Assembly: GCA_027621895.1 (NCBI GenBank)
Contig: JAQCAK010000035.1
Span: 1 to 10,232 of the forward strand
DNA from: Pseudomonadota bacterium
GTDB taxonomy: Bacteria; Pseudomonadota; Gammaproteobacteria; Pseudomonadales; Azotimanducaceae
Direction of reading: 5' to 3'
DNA: 10,232 nt
Part shown: positions 6,877 to 10,232 of the stretch, piece by piece
Position numbering within the stretch: position 1 is the first letter of the stretch
How the letters are laid out: each line of letters begins with the position of its first letter
Translations under genes and position numbers: made by a program
Notes under the pieces: generated by a model
Seen by the model: only the letters and a program-made list of their open reading frames with translations
What the model was told of the DNA's origin: nothing
Databases searched by the model: none

Positions 6877-7589
6877 GACGCGCTCCTCCGATGGCGGGTG
6901 GCTGGCAAACAGTCCCTCGAGCCAGCTGGAAGAGCGACCATTCTGCAGGGCAACGAATTTCTCCTGCAGGCAGCGTCGGGATCATAGCCGGCCCGGACCA
7001 TGTAGGTCATGCCATAGTAGTCAGACTCCAGTTCCGCGCCACGACCGTATCGCTGGCTGAGCAGTTGTGCGCCGATGGAAGCGCCGCCCATGATGTAGTT
7101 GCCGTACTCAGAATCGCTGGCGCTGATCGCGGTCAGCATAATGGCACCCTGCATCAGCATGTTCCGTTCCATGGACTGGGCACCGTGGCGGGCCGCGGCG
7201 TGGACGATCTCATGGCCCAGTACAGCAGCCAGTTCCGCCTCATTGTCCAGCTGTGTCAGCAGTCCGCGGTTAACGGCGATCTTGCCGCCGGGCAGTGCCC
7301 AGGCATTGGGTGTGGAATCGTTGATCACCACGAATTCGTAGGGAAGATCCCGATCACTCACCGCTGCGAGGCGATTGCCGACCTGTTGCACATATTCCGT
7401 CAGCGCAGCGTCGACCCTGTAGAGACCGCCCTGGGACTGCTGTGTGGGCGTATACTGCTGTTCACCAATGGCGATCTCCTGGTTCTCACTCACAAAGGAG
7501 AGTTCGCTCTTGCCGGTTACAGGATTAGTGGCACAGCCGGTGATACCGGTGAGAAGAGTCAACAGCAGCAGAAGAATCAGTCGGTTCAT
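6873..7589 (-). CDS. M48 family zinc metalloprotease lipoprotein, N-terminal part
   Basis: A 238-residue open frame. Residues 1-19 form a lipoprotein signal: a short basic start, a Leu-rich core and the lipobox ITGC with C19 as the lipidated residue, placing the protein in the envelope. NPVTGKSELSFVSE follows, typical of this M48 group. HEIVH at 126-130 is the zinc-binding HExxH motif with catalytic E127, and E186 in ELESD is the expected third zinc ligand. From about residue 208 the sequence (CRRNSLPCRM onward) no longer resembles M48 proteins because the frame has shifted, and it stops at 6873 in an ATGA overlap with the next open frame. If translated as is, it would lack the end of the protease domain and the TPR lid. 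The ribosome binding site is weak (GGAA about 11 bases upstream). Confidence 0.85.
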   Translation of the reverse strand: MNRLILLLLLTLLTGITGCATNPVTGKSELSFVSENQEIAIGEQQYTPTQQSQGGLYRVDAALTEYVQQVGNRLAAVSDRDLPYEFVVINDSTPNAWALPGGKIAVNRGLLTQLDNEAELAAVLGHEIVHAAARHGAQSMERNMLMQGAIMLTAISASDSEYGNYIMGGASIGAQLLSQRYGRGAELESDYYGMTYMVRAGYDPDAACRRNSLPCRMVALPAGSRDCLPATRHRRSAS

Positions 7590-7697
7590 GAAGCAGGTTT
7601 CCGTTGAGCTGGGTTAGGAAGTCTGCAGGCAGGCAGACCGGGAGTAAAATCTGTCTCTTTGATACTGCTACAATGTATCAGTTTTGCGATAGAAATC
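7590..7697. promoter_or_regulatory. Divergent intergenic region with two dyads
   Basis: This 108-base region must hold promoters for the M48 gene (minus) and the Nudix gene (plus). It contains a perfect GTCTGC-N6-GCAGAC dyad at 7621-7638 and a TGATAC-N9-GTATCA dyad at 7660-7680. A TACAAT hexamer at 7669-7674 inside the second dyad could be a plus-strand -10 box, though no clear -35 precedes it. The second dyad would be a plausible operator over that promoter. Confidence 0.35.
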
Positions 7698-8303
7698 ATG
7701 TCCTTACTTACAATAGAGCAGATTCGTCAGGCCATCGGCAGACATTCGCCGGCACGCCATGAGATTACCGCGACCACGCGGCAGGCCGCTGTCGCTGTGG
7801 TTTTGAAGCCCGTGGACGACCATGCTGAAGTCCTTTTCATCCTGCGGGCCGAGAAGGATGGCGATCCCTGGTCGGGTCATATGGCGTTTCCGGGTGGCCA
7901 CCGGGAACCGGAAGACCAGTCTCTCCGCCAGACTGCGGAGCGGGAAACGCTTGAGGAAATCGGGCTGGATCTCTCCCGTTCTGCTGAGTATATCGGTGAA
8001 ATCGACATGGTCGTGGCCAATCCCCGGGGTCGAAACTTTGACATGGTGGTTTCTCCTTTCGTTTACGAATTGAAAGACCCGGCACCTGAATTTACGCTGA
8101 ACTATGAAGTCGCCGATATCCTCTGGGGATCCCTGCGCGATATGCACACTGGCGACAATCATGGGATGAATGATTTCGTGATTGGTGGCCAGACCCAGTC
8201 CTTCCCGGGGTACGGCGTTGGAGACGAGGTGGTGTGGGGTCTGACTTACCGCATGCTGGAATACATGTTCACTGTTCTCGATCCGGACTGGACCTCACAC
8301 TGA
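7698..8303 (+). CDS. Nudix hydrolase, NudL/CoA-pyrophosphatase-like
   Basis: A 201-residue protein expected to cleave a nucleoside-diphosphate-linked compound, possibly CoA or its derivatives. AFPGGHREPED (63-73) followed by RETLEEIGL (82-90) forms the Nudix box. The spacing between the GG and the RE is that of E. coli NudL and mammalian NUDT7/8, one residue off the textbook Nudix spacing, and DPWSGHMAFPGG takes the place of the family's 'HxGQVAFPGG'. The end, FPGYGVGDEVVWGLTYRML, also matches the PGY...WGLT motif of that group. E83, E86 and E87 are the likely metal ligands. I chose ATG 7698; a TTG at 7659 in the same frame adds 13 residues overlapping the dyad region. The ribosome binding site is poor. 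It is divergent from the M48 gene; no functional link to its neighbours is evident, and substrate assignment is tentative. Confidence 0.88.
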   Translation: MSLLTIEQIRQAIGRHSPARHEITATTRQAAVAVVLKPVDDHAEVLFILRAEKDGDPWSGHMAFPGGHREPEDQSLRQTAERETLEEIGLDLSRSAEYIGEIDMVVANPRGRNFDMVVSPFVYELKDPAPEFTLNYEVADILWGSLRDMHTGDNHGMNDFVIGGQTQSFPGYGVGDEVVWGLTYRMLEYMFTVLDPDWTSH

Positions 8304-8345
8304 ACCGGCTTCTCTGCCCAGGAGCCGTCATCTGAAGCCGGTTTT
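8303..8345 (+). terminator. Stem-loop terminator overlapping the Nudix stop codon
   Basis: AACCGGCTTC at 8303-8312 and GAAGCCGGTT at 8334-8343 form a perfect 10-base-pair stem with a 21-base loop, ending in TTTT (8342-8345). The first arm begins on the last base of the TGA stop codon. The short T run and large loop make termination strength uncertain, but the position directly after the gene fits a Rho-independent terminator. Confidence 0.6.
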
Positions 8346-8434
8346 CCAGCAAGAAATCCGATCCACCATAGCTGTGCACCTGTCGGGTTTTTGCGTTATG
8401 TTGGTTGCCTGCTGTTCAGTTCAGGTTCAAAAAA

Positions 8435-9487
8435 ATGTCCAAGAAGAAAGTGGCCGTACAATTACCCGCAGTCGCCCAGGAAGCACCGGTTGAAGAGCGC
8501 TACTCGCTGGAACTCGAGGCGCTTGCCGGCATCGCCGAGATTGTGGAGGTAGATGCCAGTTCCCCGGAAACTTTTGTAGCCGGTGTCCGTGATGCGGACG
8601 CGCTGATCACATCCTGGGGTATTCACATCAACAGCAAGGTCATCGCATCACTTGAGAAGTGTACTGTGATCGGTGTTGGCAGTGTTGGTGTGGATATGGT
8701 GGATGTCGACGCCGCGACGGCTGCCGGTATCGTGGTGACGAACGTACCGGACGTTTTCATTGAAGAAGTCGCTGACCATACGTTGATGCTGCTGCTCGCC
8801 TGCGCGCGGCGGGTCAAGCTCATGGACCGGATGGTTCGTGAAGGTGCCTGGTTCAAGGGGCGTCCTGTTCTGAACGAGATCCCCAGGCTCTGGGGTCAGA
8901 CCCTGGGACTGATTTCCTTCGGCAACGTGGCAACGGCAGTGGCCCGTCGGGCAAAAGCTTTTGGCATGCACATCATTGCCTGCGACCCCTTTGTCACGGA
9001 GTTGAAGATGACCGCAGAAGGTGTGGAGCCCGTCTCCCTGGATGAACTGCTCGAGCGATCTGATTATCTCTCTGTCCATCCCGGGCTCAATGATTCCTCC
9101 CGTGGCATGCTGAGTGACGCGGAGTTCGCCAGAATGAAGAACACGGTCAGTATTATCAACTGCGGCCGGGGGCCAACAATTGATGAAGCCGCGCTGATTC
9201 GGGCCCTGCAGTCAGGGCAGGTCGCTGCCGCCGGTCTGGACGTCCTGGAGAAGGAACCTCCTGAACCGGATAACCCACTGCTGCACATGGACAATGTCAT
9301 CCTGACACCCCATGCCGCATCTGCAACCACGCGCATGCGACCGGAAACCCGCCGTCGGGTAGGTCGCGAGGTCGCGCTGGTATTGCAGGGCAAGTGGCCC
9401 ATGAGTTGTGTCAATCCGACCGTGCTGCCAAAGGTCGATCTGGAACGATGGCAGCCCTATCCCATGGACCGCGGTCCGAACCGTTAG
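8435..9487 (+). CDS. D-isomer-specific 2-hydroxyacid dehydrogenase, CtBP/PGDH type
   Basis: A 350-residue NAD(P)-dependent oxidoreductase expected to interconvert a 2-hydroxyacid and a 2-oxoacid in the cytoplasm. The catalytic triad is present: R245 in NCGRGPTIDE, E274 in LEKEPPEPDNPLL and H293 in LTPHAASAT. The N-terminal substrate domain has GVGSVGVDMVDVDAATAAGI (80-99) and VADHTLMLLL (112-121), both usual in this family. The dinucleotide loop reads GLISFGNVATAVARR (158-172), where family members generally read GxGxxG; the first and third glycines are Ser161 and Ala166, while Gly163 remains. D184 in ACDPF suits NAD preference. ATG 8435 is preferred to an in-frame TTG at 8405; CAGG lies about 9 bases upstream. 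A 14-base gap to the ThDP gene indicates an operon. Substrate cannot be named; phosphoglycerate, glyoxylate and hydroxypyruvate-type reductases share this fold. Confidence 0.92.
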   Translation: MSKKKVAVQLPAVAQEAPVEERYSLELEALAGIAEIVEVDASSPETFVAGVRDADALITSWGIHINSKVIASLEKCTVIGVGSVGVDMVDVDAATAAGIVVTNVPDVFIEEVADHTLMLLLACARRVKLMDRMVREGAWFKGRPVLNEIPRLWGQTLGLISFGNVATAVARRAKAFGMHIIACDPFVTELKMTAEGVEPVSLDELLERSDYLSVHPGLNDSSRGMLSDAEFARMKNTVSIINCGRGPTIDEAALIRALQSGQVAAAGLDVLEKEPPEPDNPLLHMDNVILTPHAASATTRMRPETRRRVGREVALVLQGKWPMSCVNPTVLPKVDLERWQPYPMDRGPNR

Positions 9488-9493
9488 AAGGAG
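9486..9493 (+). promoter_or_regulatory. Strong Shine-Dalgarno for the ThDP gene
   Basis: AGAAGGAG lies 8 bases before the ATG at 9502 and overlaps the end of the dehydrogenase stop codon (TAG, 9485-9487). It is the best ribosome binding site in the window, fixes the start of the ThDP gene and supports co-translation of the pair. Confidence 0.7.
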
Positions 9494-9501
9494 TCACCAC
9501 C

Positions 9502-10232
9502 ATGCTCGTTGCGAACGCCATTGCGGAAATTCTGAAGCGAGAGAACGTCAAATTTATCATCGGTTATCCCGTTAACCCGATCATCGAGGCTGCAGCGGAG
9601 GCAGACATCCGCACGATCATCGTACGCCAGGAGCGGGTGGGCCTGCACATGGCGGATGCGGTCAGCCGCCTGAGTTCCGGTGATGATATTGGTGTTTTCG
9701 TGATGCAGCATGGACCTGGTGCTGAAAATGCCTTTGGCGGCGTGGCCCAGGCTTACAGCGAATCGGTACCTTTGCTGGTAATGCCGGCTGGTTATTCCAG
9801 GCGCCTGGCGAATTACTATCCCAACTTCAACTCCACCCTGAACATGAAGCACATCACCAAGTGGGCGGAACCTGTTTCCATGGGTCGTGCCCTGCCGGAG
9901 GTGATGCGACGCGCCTTCTCGCAGCTGCGTAACGGGCGTGGCGGACCGGTGCTGGTAGAAGTGCCGCTGGATGTATTCCGGGAAGAGGTGCCGGACGACT
10001 TCACCTATGAACCCAGCTTCAAATCACGAACAGCACCGGATCCTGAAGATGTCAGCCGGGCAGCGGCAGTGCTCGCAGCCGCGGAACGTCCGGTGATTTA
10101 TGCAGGCCAGGGCGTTCACTATGCAAAGGCCTGGGATGAACTCAGGCAGCTGGCCGAGGCCTGGAACATTCCGGTGACAACCAGTCTCGAGGGCAAGAGC
10201 GCATTTCCTGAGAATCATCCCCTGTCGCTGGG
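9502..10232 (+). CDS. ThDP-dependent enzyme, acetolactate synthase-like (3' end cut by window edge)
   Basis: The frame is open from ATG 9502 to the right edge (243 codons), about 40-45 percent of the usual 550-600 residues. The visible part is the N-terminal pyrimidine-binding domain (about 1-170) and the start of the central domain (from about 190, with RPVIYAGQGVHYAKAWDEL). E44 in VRQERVGLHMADAVSR is the expected glutamate that activates the ThDP aminopyrimidine ring. HGPGAENAFGGVAQAYSESVPLLVM (about 70-94) matches the GPG..N...G...A....P motif of acetolactate synthases and relatives. Members decarboxylate 2-oxoacids and may ligate the product to a second aldehyde or oxoacid. The ThDP-binding GDG motif lies outside the window, so activity class is undetermined. 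It follows the hydroxyacid dehydrogenase by 14 bases, suggesting that the dehydrogenase supplies or consumes its oxoacid. Confidence 0.92.
   Translation, partial: MLVANAIAEILKRENVKFIIGYPVNPIIEAAAEADIRTIIVRQERVGLHMADAVSRLSSGDDIGVFVMQHGPGAENAFGGVAQAYSESVPLLVMPAGYSRRLANYYPNFNSTLNMKHITKWAEPVSMGRALPEVMRRAFSQLRNGRGGPVLVEVPLDVFREEVPDDFTYEPSFKSRTAPDPEDVSRAAAVLAAAERPVIYAGQGVHYAKAWDELRQLAEAWNIPVTTSLEGKSAFPENHPLSL

Larger units (their letters stand above)
6055..7589 (-). pseudogene. BepA-like M48 metalloprotease with TPR domain, frameshifted
   Basis: I read this whole span as one ancestral gene. The first frame (from 7589) carries a lipoprotein signal and the M48 catalytic site and is on track up to GYDPDAA at 6972. 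From 6969 the homology moves to the frame of the downstream TPR protein, which reads LQEKFVALQ, then SSWLEGLFASHPPSEERV, the usual C-terminal end of M48 domains, before reaching the ATG at 6876. The combined product would be about 510 residues, close to BepA (487). A -1 shift near 6970 restores the protein. No slippery heptamer is present, so programmed frameshifting is unlikely; a lost base in a short C run (real or a sequence error) or a larger deletion of one plus a multiple of three bases would explain it. BepA-type proteins act in the periplasm in outer-membrane protein and LPS-transporter assembly. Confidence 0.75.

Noticed and set aside
6891..7607. A 238-codon plus-strand open frame opposite the M48 gene
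   Set aside because: It mirrors the M48 frame, whose lipobox and HExxH motifs are unambiguous.
7659..7697. TTG-initiated extension of the Nudix protein
   Set aside because: The added 13 residues overlap the TGATAC dyad and lie before the family's usual start; ATG 7698 is simpler.
8405..8434. TTG-initiated extension of the hydroxyacid dehydrogenase
   Set aside because: ATG at 8435 starts MSKKKVAVQLP, the expected first strand; the extension adds nothing recognisable.

Overview
This window looks like a chromosomal segment of a free-living, moderately high-GC proteobacterium, most likely a gammaproteobacterium. That placement is inferred from codon use, the BepA-like M48/TPR lipoprotein gene and the gene families present; no rRNA or other taxonomic marker is visible. 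I see no mobile element, tRNA, CRISPR array or phage gene. No gene-free stretch exceeds about 225 bases.

Left part (1-6015) is a carbohydrate/sulfate-ester block. A near-complete GH2 beta-galactosidase (minus strand, running off the left edge) lies downstream of an MFS_3/EntS-type transporter on the same strand, with a 223-base gap rich in small repeats. A type I sulfatase is transcribed divergently from the transporter; the two start codons are 45 bases apart and promoter-like elements overlap between them. None of the three has a secretion signal, which would suit intracellular processing of a galactoside or sulfate ester, but the substrate is not visible from sequence.

Middle part (6055-8303) holds a lipoprotein zinc metalloprotease of family M48 whose C-terminal M48 end and TPR region lie in a different frame. 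Conserved M48 residues continue in the second frame across an ATGA overlap, so this is best read as one BepA-like gene broken by a frameshift (or a one-base sequence error), not as two genes. A NudL-like Nudix hydrolase is divergent from it and ends in a stem-loop that overlaps its stop codon.

Right part (8435-10232) is a two-gene operon: a D-2-hydroxyacid dehydrogenase of the CtBP/PGDH type with an altered Rossmann glycine motif, followed 14 bases later by an acetolactate-synthase-like ThDP enzyme that runs off the right edge. The pair could convert a 2-hydroxyacid to a 2-oxoacid and then decarboxylate or ligate it; the substrate is unknown.

I found no clearly undescribed biological system. 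The most checkable oddities are the broken M48-TPR gene, the tandem repeat plus dyad upstream of the beta-galactosidase gene, and the non-canonical dinucleotide-binding motif in the dehydrogenase.
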